Below, one piece after another: positions 30,179-39,336 of a stretch of DNA of 64,000 nucleotides (positions within the stretch are counted from its first letter, which is position 1; every line of letters begins with the position of its first letter). The notes beneath the pieces were generated by a model. The model was not told where the DNA came from, did not search any database, and saw nothing but the letters and a program-made list of their open reading frames with translations. The stretch is from positions 30,947-94,946 of the forward strand of contig NZ_LMND01000006.1 of assembly GCF_001423265.1 (NCBI RefSeq), written 5' to 3'. The translations under genes were made by a program, and so were the position numbers. Origin of the DNA: Methylobacterium sp. Leaf108 (GTDB lineage Bacteria > Pseudomonadota > Alphaproteobacteria > Rhizobiales > Beijerinckiaceae).

Positions 30179-31237
30179 TCAGACGCTGCGCAGGCGCGGA
30201 CGCCGCACGAAGCCGACGATGTCCTTGACCGCGTCGAGGGTCGGGGCGGCGATGGCGTCTGCGCGCTCGGCGCCGTCGAACAGCACGGCGTCGATGTGCT
30301 CGGGCTCGGCCACGAGCCGCTTCATCTCGGCGCCGAGCGGCGCCAGGATCTCGACGGCGAGTTCCACCAGCGCGCCCTTGAACGCGGAGAACTGCCCGCC
30401 GCCGTAGTCGGCGAGCACCGCCTCGCGGGTGGTGTCCTTGAGGGCGGCGAAGATGCCCACGAGGTTGTCGGCCTCGGGCCGCCCGGCGAGCCCCGCGACC
30501 TCGGAGGGTAGCGGCTCGGGGTCGGTCTTGGCCTTGCGGACTTTGTTGGCGATGGCGTCGGCGTCGTCGGTGAGGTTGATGCGCGAATTGTCCGAGGGGT
30601 CGGACTTCGACATCTTCTTGGTGCCGTCGCGCAAGGACATCACGCGGGCGGCCGGACCGCCGATCAGCGGTTCCGTCACGGGGAAGAAGGCGTCGCCGTG
30701 GCCGTGCGCGGCGATCGAGCCCGAAAAGTCGTTGTTGAACTTCTGGGCGATGTCGCGGGTGAGTTCGAGGTGCTGCTTCTGGTCCTCGCCGACCGGTACG
30801 TGGGTGGCGCGGTAGGCCAGGATGTCGGCGGCCATCAGCACCGGATAGGCGTAGAGGCCGATGGACGCGTTCTCGCGGTCCTTGCCGGCCTTGTCCTTGA
30901 ACTGGGTCATGCGGTTGAGCCAGCCGAGCCGCGCGACGCAGTTGAAGATCCAGGCGAGTTCGGCGTGCGCCGGCACCTGGCTCTGGTTGAACACGATCGA
31001 GCGTTTCGGGTCGATGCCGGCGGCCAGGAACGCGGCCGTGACCTCGCGGATCTGGGTCTTCAGCTCGGCCGGATCCTGCCACAGCGTGATCGCGTGCATG
31101 TCGACCACGCAATACAGGCACTGCGCGTCCCGCGCCTGCATCTCCACGAACCGCTTCACGGCGCCGAGATAATTGCCGAGGTGCAGGTTCCCGGTCGGCT
31201 GCACGCCGGAAAACACCAGGTCGTTGAACGCGGCCAT
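30179..31237 (-). CDS. trpS: Tryptophanyl-tRNA synthetase
   Basis: This class I aminoacyl-tRNA synthetase charges tRNA-Trp. It has 352 residues. The HIGH-type motif is [13 protein letters not shown] and the KMSKS loop is [28 protein letters not shown] and [20 protein letters not shown] are conserved TrpRS blocks. The ATG giving [17 protein letters not shown] starts the conserved fold; a much longer upstream frame is unconserved. A HAD hydrolase gene follows closely. Confidence 0.95.
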   Translation of the reverse strand: MAAFNDLVFSGVQPTGNLHLGNYLGAVKRFVEMQARDAQCLYCVVDMHAITLWQDPAELKTQIREVTAAFLAAGIDPKRSIVFNQSQVPAHAELAWIFNCVARLGWLNRMTQFKDKAGKDRENASIGLYAYPVLMAADILAYRATHVPVGEDQKQHLELTRDIAQKFNNDFSGSIAAHGHGDAFFPVTEPLIGGPAARVMSLRDGTKKMSKSDPSDNSRINLTDDADAIANKVRKAKTDPEPLPSEVAGLAGRPEADNLVGIFAALKDTTREAVLADYGGGQFSAFKGALVELAVEILAPLGAEMKRLVAEPEHIDAVLFDGAERADAIAAPTLDAVKDIVGFVRRPRLRSV

Positions 31238-31504
31238 CGCGCGTGTCCCCGTGCGGTTGGTATGAGAAAAAACGAGGCGTGCCTCCCTCGTCGGGACGCT
31301 GCGCGAGCGCCGGGTTCTGGACCGGCCGCCGGGGAGGGTCAAGGCGAGGCGCGAAAGCCCGTCGCCACCCGCCGCCAGACCCGCGGCGGCATCCCGGTCC
31401 AGCCCTGGAACGCCCGGCGTCCGCCCCATCGAACCATGCGGGCGACCGGGCTGCGCCCAACCTCCGCATTGCGGTTGCACCGCACCCTGCGCTAAGGCCG
31501 GCGC

Positions 31505-32299
31505 ATGTGGACCCGCCTCGCCCATCCCGGCCATTTCCTGCGCTGGACCGCCCCCGTGATGCCCTGGCTCGCCGGGCTGTCGGCGGCGCTCCTGGCCTAC
31601 GGGCTGTACCTGACCTGGTTCGTGGTGCCCGCCGACTACCAGCAGGGCGAGACCGTGCGGATCATGTACATCCACGTGCCGGCGGCCTGGCTCGGGGTAT
31701 TCTTCTACGGGTCGATGGCGCTCTCGGCGATCGGCACCCTGGTCTGGCGCCATCCCCTCGCCGACGTGGCCCAGCGCGCCGCCGCCCCCATCGGCGCCGC
31801 CTTCACGCTGGTCTGCCTCGTCACCGGCTCGCTCTGGGGCAAGCCGATGTGGGGCACCTACTGGGTCTGGGACGCGCGGCTGACCTCGATGCTGATCCTG
31901 TTCCTGATCTACTGCGGCATCATCGCCCTGTGGCGGACCATCGAGGATCCCAACCGGGCCGCCCGCGCCATCGCGATCCTGACCCTGGTGGGCGCGGTAA
32001 ACCTGCCCATCATCAAGTTCTCGGTGAACTGGTGGTCGACCCTGCATCAGCCGGCCTCGATCCTGCGCATGGGCGGCTCGACCATCGACCCGTCGATGCT
32101 CTACCCGCTGCTCCTCATGATCCTCGCCTTCACCCTGCTGGGGATCACCCTGCACTTGCAGGGGATGCGCACCGAGATCCTGCGCCGCCGGGTGCGGGTG
32201 CTGACCATCCGCGAGGCCGAGGCCCTGGACCAAGGCGGCGCGCGCCGGCCCACGCCCGCGTCCTCCCCCGTCCTCGATCGGGCGATCCCGGGTCTGTGA
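31505..32299 (+). CDS. ccmC: Heme transport/handling membrane protein CcmC
   Basis: This is a six-span inner-membrane protein of the heme-handling family with 264 residues. The tryptophan-rich periplasmic motif is [13 protein letters not shown], and the conserved heme-ligating histidines lie in [10 protein letters not shown] and [10 protein letters not shown]. It loads heme onto CcmE with CcmD. The C-terminus is extended and polar. The stop overlaps a possible GTG start for ccmD. ccmA and ccmB, usually directly upstream, are 12 kb away. Confidence 0.94.
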   Translation: MWTRLAHPGHFLRWTAPVMPWLAGLSAALLAYGLYLTWFVVPADYQQGETVRIMYIHVPAAWLGVFFYGSMALSAIGTLVWRHPLADVAQRAAAPIGAAFTLVCLVTGSLWGKPMWGTYWVWDARLTSMLILFLIYCGIIALWRTIEDPNRAARAIAILTLVGAVNLPIIKFSVNWWSTLHQPASILRMGGSTIDPSMLYPLLLMILAFTLLGITLHLQGMRTEILRRRVRVLTIREAEALDQGGARRPTPASSPVLDRAIPGL

Positions 32300-32304
32300 C
32301 CGCG

Positions 32305-32472
32305 ATGGATCTCGAGCCGCACGGGGGCTTCATCCTGGGAGCCTATGCCTTCACCGCCCTGGTGATCGGCGGGCTGATTCTCCACGCCCTGCGCGACGCG
32401 CGTGCCCAGCGCCGGACGCTGGCGGCGATGCAGGACGAGCGGACCGACGGACCTTCCGGAGAGCCCTCGTGA
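32305..32472 (+). CDS. ccmD: Heme exporter small subunit CcmD
   Basis: This 55-residue single-span membrane protein reads [20 protein letters not shown] with a basic stretch after the span ([11 protein letters not shown]). That is the typical CcmD layout of a short N-terminal tail, one helix and a positive tail. CcmD bridges CcmC and the CcmAB ATPase and is needed for holo-CcmE release. A GTG at 32296 overlapping the ccmC stop is an alternative start. Its stop overlaps the ccmG start. Confidence 0.88.
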   Translation: MDLEPHGGFILGAYAFTALVIGGLILHALRDARAQRRTLAAMQDERTDGPSGEPS

Positions 32473-33056
32473 GCCGCGACACCCCTGCCGCCGTGCCCCG
32501 CCGGTCGCTGCTGACGATCCTGCCGGTGGTCGCCTTCGCGCTCCTGTGCGTGATCTTCTTCCTGCGCTTGCGTTCGGGGGCCGATCCGGCGGCGGTGCCC
32601 TCGGCGATGATCGGCCGGCCGGCCCCCGCCTTCACCCTGGAGGCGATGCCCGGCCTCGTCGGCGAGGACGGTCCGGTGCCGGGCCTGTCGAGCGACGAGC
32701 TCAAGGGCAAGGTGACGGTCCTGAACGTGTGGGCGTCGTGGTGCGCGCCCTGCCAGATCGAGCATCCCCAGCTAATGCGGCTGGCCCGCGAGCCCGGCCT
32801 GCGCCTCGTCGGCATCGACTACAAGGATTCGCCCGAGAACGGCCGCCGGTTCTTGAGCCGCAACGGCATCCCGTTCCAGGCGGTGGGCATGGACCCGACC
32901 GGCCGCACCGGCATCGACTTCGGCGTCTACGGCGTGCCCGAGACCTTCATCATCGGCCCCGACGGCGTCATCCGCGACAAGCTCGTGGGCATCCTGACGC
33001 CGGAGAACTACGCCTCCGTCCTCGGACGGATCAGGGCCGCGGCCGACAAGCGCTGA
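32469..33056 (+). CDS. ccmG: Periplasmic thiol:disulfide oxidoreductase CcmG (DsbE)
   Basis: This membrane-anchored thioredoxin-like protein of 195 residues keeps apocytochrome c cysteines reduced for heme attachment. The N-terminal anchor is LLTILPVVAFALLCVIFFL. The active site is WASWCAPCQIEHP, and GVYGVPETFIIGPDG contains the cis-Pro and the CcmG-typical acidic residue. A GTG start overlaps the ccmD stop by 4 bases. Confidence 0.94.
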   Translation: MSRDTPAAVPRRSLLTILPVVAFALLCVIFFLRLRSGADPAAVPSAMIGRPAPAFTLEAMPGLVGEDGPVPGLSSDELKGKVTVLNVWASWCAPCQIEHPQLMRLAREPGLRLVGIDYKDSPENGRRFLSRNGIPFQAVGMDPTGRTGIDFGVYGVPETFIIGPDGVIRDKLVGILTPENYASVLGRIRAAADKR

Positions 33057-33059
33057 GCC

Positions 33060-33671
33060 TCACGCCTCCGGCGCGTCCTTGCGCTCGTGCCGCATTAGAA
33101 GCGGCGTCTGCGACAGGGCGAAGGCGATCGTCAGCGGCATGATGCCGAACACCTTGAAGCTCACCCAGAAATCCTCGGTCTGCGTGCGCCAGACCACCTC
33201 GTTGAGCACCGCCAGCACGAGGAAGAACAGGCCCCAGCGGAAGGTGAGCTTGCGCCAGCCCTCCTCGGTGAGGGCGAACACGCTGTCGAGCACGACCGAC
33301 AACAGCGATTTGCCGAAGGCCAGCCCCCCGAGCAGGACGAGCCCGAACAACGTGTTCACGATGGTCGGCTTCATCATGATGAAGGTTTTGTCTTGCAGCG
33401 CCAGGGTGAGGCCGCCGAACACCACCACCACCACGCCGGAGACCAGCGGCATGATCGGCAGGCGCCGCATCAGGGCGTAGTGGATCGACAGCGCGATCAC
33501 CGTCGCGGCGATGAACAGGCCCGTCGCCACGAACAGCTTCTGGTCGGGCGTGACGCCGAAGCGCTCGGCATAGGCGTTGGCGAAGAAGAACACCACGAGC
33601 GGCCCGAGTTCCAGCACGAGCTTGAGGAACGGCGGCAGATGACGCTTCGGGGGGACGGCTTCGATCTGCAT
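33060..33671 (-). CDS. yciB: Inner membrane intracellular septation protein A (YciB/IspZ)
   Basis: This is a 203-residue polytopic membrane protein. [20 protein letters not shown] near the start, [19 protein letters not shown] in the middle and [18 protein letters not shown] with [18 protein letters not shown] near the end are the YciB signatures. It affects cell-envelope integrity and septation, but its molecular role is not settled. GAGGA lies 6 bases before the chosen ATG. It is convergent with ccmG, with 3 bases between the genes. Confidence 0.9.
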   Translation of the reverse strand: MQIEAVPPKRHLPPFLKLVLELGPLVVFFFANAYAERFGVTPDQKLFVATGLFIAATVIALSIHYALMRRLPIMPLVSGVVVVVFGGLTLALQDKTFIMMKPTIVNTLFGLVLLGGLAFGKSLLSVVLDSVFALTEEGWRKLTFRWGLFFLVLAVLNEVVWRTQTEDFWVSFKVFGIMPLTIAFALSQTPLLMRHERKDAPEA

Positions 33672-33773
33672 GGTCTGTCCTCGGCCGCTCGGGCGCGGCA
33701 TGGTCACTCCGGCGCCCGCGCTGTACACGGGTTTGAGCCCCCGCCTCAACCGGCCAGCTCCGGGAGCCCGCCG

Positions 33774-34034
33774 ATGTCGATCACGATCGAGGACCCCGAT
33801 TTCGAGACCCTGCTCGCCGAGGTCGCGGCCAGCGCCGGGCGGAATGGCACCGACCTGCTCGTGGACCTGCTGCGGCGCGAGCGGGAACGGCTGGACGAGG
33901 AACGCGCCCACCGTATTGCCGAGGGATTGAAGGCGGATGACGATCTTCGGGCGCAATGGTCCGCGCTTTCCGTGGTCGATGAGCGCATCCCTGTCGACGT
34001 CTTGTCCTACGACGAGAATGGACTGCCGGCGTGA
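33774..34034 (+). CDS. vapB: VapB-type antitoxin
   Basis: This 86-residue protein starts [20 protein letters not shown] and continues with [20 protein letters not shown]. It resembles the Rv0623-like VapB antitoxins, with a DNA-binding N-terminal part and a toxin-binding helical tail. Its last codons overlap the toxin gene (GTGA). The identity rests on this sequence resemblance and on the clear PIN-domain partner. Confidence 0.85.
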   Translation: MSITIEDPDFETLLAEVAASAGRNGTDLLVDLLRRERERLDEERAHRIAEGLKADDDLRAQWSALSVVDERIPVDVLSYDENGLPA

Positions 34035-34414
34035 TCGTCGTCGACAGTTCGGTTTTCGTGGCGATCCTCCAGCACGAAACCGAGGCCGCCGCCTTGTCTC
34101 GCTCGCTGGCGTTGGCCAGCGAGCGGATGATGTCGGCCGCGACTTACCTCGAATGCGCCATGATCGCCGAGGGGCGGTTCGGCGGTCGGGCCGTCGTCGA
34201 TACCTGGCTGACGCGCCGCGATATCGGCATACATCCGGTCGACCACGCCCTCGCCCAGCGCGCGGCCGATGCCTTTGCCCGGTACGGCAAAGGCCGGCAC
34301 CCGGCCGGCCTGAACTTCGGCGATTGCTTTTCCTACGCCCTGGCTCAGGCCCTCGGAGCGCCGCTGCTTTTCAAAGGTAACGATTTCTCCAGGACCGACA
34401 TCGCGATCGCCTAA
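34031..34414 (+). CDS. vapC: VapC-type PIN-domain ribonuclease toxin
   Basis: This 127-residue PIN-domain protein has the acidic metal-binding residues in place: D5 ([12 protein letters not shown]), E41 ([11 protein letters not shown]) and D98 ([12 protein letters not shown]). VapC toxins cut tRNA or rRNA; the target here cannot be told. The GTG start overlaps the antitoxin stop. Its 3' end overlaps the 3' end of convergent ftsY by 4 bases, so there is no room for a terminator between them. Confidence 0.92.
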   Translation: MIVVDSSVFVAILQHETEAAALSRSLALASERMMSAATYLECAMIAEGRFGGRAVVDTWLTRRDIGIHPVDHALAQRAADAFARYGKGRHPAGLNFGDCFSYALAQALGAPLLFKGNDFSRTDIAIA

Positions 34415-35763
34415 TCCGCCTCCAGCCCCGCGATCGCCCGTGCGAAGTCGCGCGCCGCGAACGGCTCGAGATCCTCCACCCCTTCGCCGACCCCGATGAA
34501 GTGCACCGGCAGGCCGAACTTGGCGGCCAGCGCCACCAGGATGCCGCCGCGCGCCGTGCCGTCGAGCTTGGTCATCACGAGGCCGGTGACGTTGGCGGCC
34601 TTCGAGAACAGTTCGACCTGGCTGATCGCGTTCTGGCCCACCGTCGCGTCGAGGACGAGGAGCACCGCGTGGGGGGCGTCGGGGTCGATCTTGCGGATCA
34701 CGCGCAGGATCTTCTCCAGCTCGGCCATCAGCCCGGTCTTGTTCTGGAGACGCCCCGCGGTGTCGATCAGGAGGACGTCGGTGCCCGCCGCCTTGGCCGC
34801 CTTGAAGGCCTCGAAGGCGAGGCCGGCGGCGTCCGCCCCTTGCGCGCCCGCCACCACCGGCACCCCGGTGCGCTCGCCCCAGACCTTGAGCTGCTCGATG
34901 GCGGCGGCGCGGAAGGTGTCACCGGCCGCCAACATCACGCTGCGCCCCTCGGCCTTCAGCTTGAGGGACAGCTTGCCGATGGTGGTGGTCTTGCCCGCGC
35001 CGTTGACCCCGATCATCAGGATCACGAACGGTCGTTTCGCGCCATCGACCACCAGCGGCAACGCGACGGGGAGCAGCGCCCGCTCGACCTCCGCGGCCAG
35101 GATGGCCCTGACCTCGTCGGGCGAGATCCCCTTCTCGTAGCGGCCCTTGCCCACGGCCTCCGAGATCCGCATGGCGGTCTCGACCCCGAAATCGGCCTGG
35201 ATCAGGGCGTCTTCCAGTTCCTCCAGGGTGTCTGCATCGAGCTTGCGCTTGGTGAAGAGGCCGGTCACCCGTTCCGACAGGGCGGAGGAGGTCCGCTTCA
35301 TGCCGCCCGTCAGCCGGCTCCACCAGCCGCGCTTCTCCGGCTCGGACAGGACGACCTCGGGCATGACCACCTGAACCGCCACGGGCGCGGGGTCCGGTTC
35401 GGGCTCCGGCGTCAGAGACGTCGCCGGCGCCTCCTCCACCGCCTCCTCCACCGGCTGGAGGTCGGCGCCCTCGATCTCGTCGGGGACGGCGTTCTTGTCG
35501 GAATCGACCTGCGACGGCTCGCTCGCCGGCAGCGGGACATGGGCCACGTCCGCCGCGCCCGTGGCGAAGTCCGGCTGGCCTTCCGAGATCGAGGCAGGGG
35601 AATCGAGGGGCGGCGCCACCGGCTCGGCTGCGGGAGTGGGCTCCGGCCTGGCATCCGCCTTGGCATCCGGCGGCTGGACCGGCACCGGCTCCGGCGGCCA
35701 CGCCTCCTCCTTCTTGCCGAACATCCGGCGCAGCAGCCAGCCCGGCCTCTTGTCGTCGCTCAT
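34411..35763 (-). CDS. ftsY: Signal recognition particle receptor FtsY
   Basis: This SRP-dependent GTPase delivers ribosomes making membrane proteins to SecYEG. It has 450 residues. The first 140 or so form an acidic, proline-rich A domain of low conservation, longer than in many relatives. The NG domain follows with GVNGAGKTTTIGKLSLKLK (G1), DTAGRLQNKTGLMAELEKI (G3) and TKLDGTARGGILVALA (G4). The C-terminus GVGEGVEDLEPFAARDFA is typical. It is convergent with vapC, which it overlaps by 4 bases, and divergent from the pseudouridine synthase gene. Confidence 0.95.
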   Translation of the reverse strand: MSDDKRPGWLLRRMFGKKEEAWPPEPVPVQPPDAKADARPEPTPAAEPVAPPLDSPASISEGQPDFATGAADVAHVPLPASEPSQVDSDKNAVPDEIEGADLQPVEEAVEEAPATSLTPEPEPDPAPVAVQVVMPEVVLSEPEKRGWWSRLTGGMKRTSSALSERVTGLFTKRKLDADTLEELEDALIQADFGVETAMRISEAVGKGRYEKGISPDEVRAILAAEVERALLPVALPLVVDGAKRPFVILMIGVNGAGKTTTIGKLSLKLKAEGRSVMLAAGDTFRAAAIEQLKVWGERTGVPVVAGAQGADAAGLAFEAFKAAKAAGTDVLLIDTAGRLQNKTGLMAELEKILRVIRKIDPDAPHAVLLVLDATVGQNAISQVELFSKAANVTGLVMTKLDGTARGGILVALAAKFGLPVHFIGVGEGVEDLEPFAARDFARAIAGLEAD

Positions 35764-35804
35764 TCCCGCTTGCTCCCTGGTCCCGGCGGCGTTAGCGCGA
35801 GACC

Positions 35805-36524
35805 ATGCCCCCAGCCGATGCCCTCGTAGCAGACATAGGCGCCCGCCTCCTCTACCGCGATGGCCTGATTCTCGTCATCGACAAGCCGGCCGGACTGCCC
35901 GTCCATCCCGGCCCGAAGGGCGGCGAGACCCTGACCGACCACCTCGACGGCCTGCGGTTCGGCCTTCCGCGCCGTCCCGAGGTCGCCCATCGGCTCGACC
36001 GCGACACCTCCGGCTGCCTGGCGCTGGGGCGCCATCCCAAGGCGCTCGCCCGCCTGAACAAGCTGTTCGCCGCCAGCGGAAGCGTCGGCAAGACCTACTG
36101 GGCGCTGGTGGAAGGCGGCCCGGACGAGGCGGACGGCAGCATCGATCTGCCCCTCGCCCGGCGCTCCGACGACCCGCGCAGCTGGTGGATGAAGGTCGAC
36201 CCGGCCGGCGACCCCTCCCTGACCCGGTGGCAGGTGCTGGGCCGCTCGCCCGACCGGGCCCTGACCTGGCTGGCGCTGACCCCCGTCACCGGGCGGACGC
36301 ACCAGCTGCGGGTGCATTGCGCCGCTTCTGGATGGCCGATCCTCGGCGATCCGATCTACGGCACGGCCCCGCGCTTCGGCGGACCGGGGCTGCAGCTCCA
36401 TGCGCGGGCCTTGAGCCTGCCGCTCTATCCGAAGAAGCCGCCCATCCTCGTCACCGCCCCGGCCCCGGCGCACATGGCGCCCATGCTCGCCGAATGCGGG
36501 TGGCAGGGGGAATCCGAGAGCTGA
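35805..36524 (+). CDS. RluA-family RNA pseudouridine synthase
   Basis: This is a 239-residue pseudouridine synthase with the catalytic aspartate in AHRLDRDTSGCLAL. VIDKPAGLPVHPGPKGG and TGRTHQLRVHCAASGWPILGD are the other conserved blocks. It lacks an S4 domain. The target uridine (rRNA or tRNA) cannot be inferred. A block of 18-bp repeats lies directly after the stop codon. Confidence 0.88.
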   Translation: MPPADALVADIGARLLYRDGLILVIDKPAGLPVHPGPKGGETLTDHLDGLRFGLPRRPEVAHRLDRDTSGCLALGRHPKALARLNKLFAASGSVGKTYWALVEGGPDEADGSIDLPLARRSDDPRSWWMKVDPAGDPSLTRWQVLGRSPDRALTWLALTPVTGRTHQLRVHCAASGWPILGDPIYGTAPRFGGPGLQLHARALSLPLYPKKPPILVTAPAPAHMAPMLAECGWQGESES

Positions 36525-36543
36525 TCTCCGGTCTCCTCGTCCT

Positions 36544-36615
36544 GGCGAGGCACCGTCCCGTGGCGAGGCATCGTCTCGCGGGCAGGCATCGTCTCGCGGG
36601 CAGGCATCGTCTCGC
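36544..36615. repeat. Four tandem 18-bp repeats upstream of the chemosensory operon
   Basis: Units of the form GGGCAGGCATCGTCTCGC follow each other four times. The last two are identical, the second differs from them at two positions, the first is more diverged, and a decayed fragment follows. They sit in the 194-base gap between the pseudouridine synthase stop and the first cheW, so they could carry regulatory sites. There are no spacers, which excludes a CRISPR array. No promoter was identified nearby. Confidence 0.88.
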
Positions 36616-36718
36616 GGGAAGACATCTTCGGGTTTGCTCTCTCTCCACCCGCCGTCCTATCTGAGGACGCAGCCGGCCGGCCGGCCGCTGCTTCGTTCGT
36701 CCTGACCGGAGCCGCGTC

Positions 36719-37222
36719 CTGGTACCGTCCCCCACCTCGGCCTACCTCGTCGTCTCCCTGGCCGGCACCACCTGCGCCCTGGCGCAGGTCGAGGTCAGCG
36801 AGATCCTGCCCCTGCCGCGCCTGCACCGACCGCCGGCGGCCGGCGCGATGCTGGCCGGGTTCCTCGATCTCGGCGGCCTTCCGGTGCCGGTGATCGACCT
36901 GCCGCGCCTGCTCGGCCTGCGGGGAGAAGCGCGGGTGCCCGAGGACGAGAACCCCTACCGCCACCTGGTGCTCGCCGCCGACGGGGCCGCCGCCTTCCTG
37001 GTCGACCGGGTCGACGACCTCGTCCGGGTGGGGGATGAGGCGGTGCACCCGATCTCGCAGACGAGCACGCTGAACGGCTGCGTCGTCGCCGAACTGTCGC
37101 GGCAGGACCGCCTCGTACCGATCCTCGCGGTGCCGCGCATCCTCACCCTTGAGGAGCGTGACCGGCTCGCCGCCCTCGCCGCGCGCGAGGCCGACCGCCT
37201 CGCGGCGTTCCCGGCGGCGTGA
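36719..37222 (+). CDS. CheW-like coupling protein (WspB position), apparent CTG start
   Basis: This CheW-domain protein of 167 residues links the chemoreceptor to CheA. The reading frame runs from an in-frame stop at 36662 with no ATG, GTG or TTG before an ATG at 36848, which lies inside the domain. A CTG at 36719 preceded by GGAG at 7 bases gives (M)VPSPTSAYLVVSLAGTT, which begins just before the first CheW strand. Conserved features are the VPVIDLPRLLGL segment and AFLVDRVDDLVRVGD. It overlaps cheR by one base (TGATG). Confidence 0.75.
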   Translation: MVPSPTSAYLVVSLAGTTCALAQVEVSEILPLPRLHRPPAAGAMLAGFLDLGGLPVPVIDLPRLLGLRGEARVPEDENPYRHLVLAADGAAAFLVDRVDDLVRVGDEAVHPISQTSTLNGCVVAELSRQDRLVPILAVPRILTLEERDRLAALAAREADRLAAFPAA

Positions 37223-38667
37223 TGGCGACCCGCACGACCCGGCCGGGCCCGGAGACCGATCCGGGCTATCCCGCCCTGAAGGCGGCGGTGATCGCGCGCA
37301 CCGGCCACCACTACTACCGCGACAAGGACGGGCTGCTGTTCGACCGCCTGTACCGGCGTTTCAAGGCCTGCGGGCTGACCGACGCCGGGGCCTATCTCGC
37401 CCATCTCTCCGGACCGGAGACGGGACCGCCCGAGTGGGCCGCCCTCGAATCCGAGATCACCATCGGCGAGACGTTCTTCTTTCGCTACGCCGAGCAGTTC
37501 GCGGCCCTGCGCCGGACCATCCTGCCCGGCCTGATCGCCGCCAGGGCACAGAGCCGGACCCTGCGGATCTGGAGTGCGGGCTGTTCCACCGGGGCCGAGC
37601 CGCATTCGATCGCGATCCTGCTCCACGACCTCCTCGGCCAGGACCTGCCGACCTGGCGCATCGCCATCACCGGAACCGACATCAGCGACGCCGCGCTCGC
37701 CGTGGCCCGCTCGGGGACCTACGGGCGCTGGGCGCTGCGGACGCTGCCCGTCGAGGACCAGGAACGCTTCTTCGTCACCGGCCCCGGTGCGCCCGGCGCG
37801 TCCCGGGACGGCAGCTTCACCCTGCGTCCGCACTTCCGGCGGATGGTAACCTTCGAGAACCAGAACCTCCTCGGATTGCTCGACGACGGCCTGCCGCGGT
37901 TTTCCGACGTCGACCTGATCCTGTGCCGCAACGTCCTCATCTACTTCGAGGCCCGGGTCGTGTTCGACCTCGTGAACGCCTTCGGCCGGCGGTTGAAGCC
38001 CGATGGCTGGCTTCTCCTCGGCCATGCCGAGCCGAACCCGTCGTTCTGCGAGATCCTCGACCCCGTCAACCTGCCCGGCACCGTCGCCTACCGTCCCCGC
38101 GGCGCCATGCCGGCCGAGCCGGAGGGGACGCCGCAGCACGCCGTCATCGCGCCCACCCCCTGGCGTCCCCTCCCCGCCCCCCCTGCACCGGTGCGGGTGG
38201 AATCCACCTGGGTGAGCCCGGTGCGGGCGCACCCAGAACCGGCCTCCCCGCCGCCGCCGCGGACGGACCCCCTCGACCGGATCAGGACCCTGGCCGACAC
38301 CGGCGCGGTCGCCGAGGCCTGGCGCGCGGTGCGCACGGCCCTCGTCGAGGGGCCGACGCAGCCCGCCCTCCACTATTACGACGGGCTGCTCGCCTGGAGC
38401 CTGGGCCGCGAGGTCGAGGCCGAACGCGCCTTGCGCGGTGCGATCTACCTCGACGGCGACTTCGTCATGGCCCATTACCAGCTCGGCCTTCTGTTGACGG
38501 GGGTGGGTCGCCGCGAGGCGGCCGCGCGCAGCCTCGACAACGCCGTCCGGATCGCCCGGCGCCTCGCGGCGGAGGACGAGGTGCCCGAGGGCGACGGCCT
38601 GCGCGCGGGCCAACTCGTCGCGACGGCCATCCTGGCCCGCGACGGCCTTCGAGAGGACGCGACGTGA
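37222..38667 (+). CDS. CheR-type chemoreceptor methyltransferase with TPR tail (WspC-like)
   Basis: This SAM-dependent methyltransferase of 481 residues would methylate glutamates of the linked MCP. The substrate-binding N-terminal helices run to about residue 70. TIGETFFFRYAEQF, WSAGCSTGAEPHSIAI (SAM site) and DLILCRNVLIYFE are CheR hallmarks. After a proline-rich linker (about 290-345) the tail contains TPR-like helices, for example HYYDGLLAWSLGREVEAERAL and AHYQLGLLLTGVGRREAAAR. CheR-TPR fusions are characteristic of Wsp and Frz-type systems. It is coupled to both neighbours by overlapping stop and start codons. Confidence 0.92.
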   Translation: MATRTTRPGPETDPGYPALKAAVIARTGHHYYRDKDGLLFDRLYRRFKACGLTDAGAYLAHLSGPETGPPEWAALESEITIGETFFFRYAEQFAALRRTILPGLIAARAQSRTLRIWSAGCSTGAEPHSIAILLHDLLGQDLPTWRIAITGTDISDAALAVARSGTYGRWALRTLPVEDQERFFVTGPGAPGASRDGSFTLRPHFRRMVTFENQNLLGLLDDGLPRFSDVDLILCRNVLIYFEARVVFDLVNAFGRRLKPDGWLLLGHAEPNPSFCEILDPVNLPGTVAYRPRGAMPAEPEGTPQHAVIAPTPWRPLPAPPAPVRVESTWVSPVRAHPEPASPPPPRTDPLDRIRTLADTGAVAEAWRAVRTALVEGPTQPALHYYDGLLAWSLGREVEAERALRGAIYLDGDFVMAHYQLGLLLTGVGRREAAARSLDNAVRIARRLAAEDEVPEGDGLRAGQLVATAILARDGLREDAT

Positions 38668-39272
38668 CGGCTGGGGCCCTGATCGACGGCAGGACGCAGG
38701 CGCGGCTCGACGCGCTGCTCGACGAGCGCTCCGCGACCCTGGCCAGGCGCGGCCGGTCGGGCACCCGCGTCGCGACCCGCCCGGTGCTCCTGTGCCTGTG
38801 CGGGCCGGACCGCTACGGCCTGCCGCTCGGCGAAGTCGCCCAGGTCATGCCGGCGCGGGCCTGCACGCCCGTGCCGGGCGCGCCCGCGGCGGTGCTCGGC
38901 CTCGTGGCGCTCTCGGGCCGCGTCGTCAGCGTGATCGGCCTCGCCGAGGCGTTGGGACGCCCCGCGGAGGGGCTCGGACGCCCCGCGGGGATGACGGACA
39001 ACGCTGGGTGGGAAACGGACGGCGAGGTGCCCACCGGCCATTTCGTGTTGCTGCGCGGCACCGGGGCGGCCATCGCCCTGGCGGTCGACCGTGTCGAGGC
39101 CGTGATCGCCATTCCCGTCGAGGCCGCTCCGGCCGGCGGCGAGGCCCCGGCGGGGCTGCGGGAGGCAAGCCTGGGAAGCGGAGCGGTTTCGGTCTATCAA
39201 GCGGGCGGATCGCACCCCGGGGCGGTCGTGGTCATCGACCCGCGGCTGCTGATCCATCGCTACCTGTCGTGA
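38664..39272 (+). CDS. CheW-like coupling protein with N-terminal extension (WspD-like)
   Basis: This is the second CheW-domain protein of the operon, with 202 residues. About 35 residues precede the CheW fold, which includes LCLCGPDRYGLPLGEVAQVM and GAPAAVLGLVALSGRVVSVI. A short insertion with a repeated GRPAEGLGRPAG lies in the middle. Wsp systems likewise use two CheW proteins, one before and one after the methyltransferase. The GTG start overlaps the cheR stop (GTGA). Confidence 0.88.
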   Translation: MTAGALIDGRTQARLDALLDERSATLARRGRSGTRVATRPVLLCLCGPDRYGLPLGEVAQVMPARACTPVPGAPAAVLGLVALSGRVVSVIGLAEALGRPAEGLGRPAGMTDNAGWETDGEVPTGHFVLLRGTGAAIALAVDRVEAVIAIPVEAAPAGGEAPAGLREASLGSGAVSVYQAGGSHPGAVVVIDPRLLIHRYLS

Positions 39273-39336
39273 GCCCGCGTCCGTCGGACGGCGGCGCATC
39301 CACGGCGAATCCGGTCAGAGGAGCAGGGACGCAAGC

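Noticed and set aside
36544..36615. Possible CRISPR array.
   Set aside because: The 18-bp units are directly adjacent with no unique spacers, and no cas gene is in the window.
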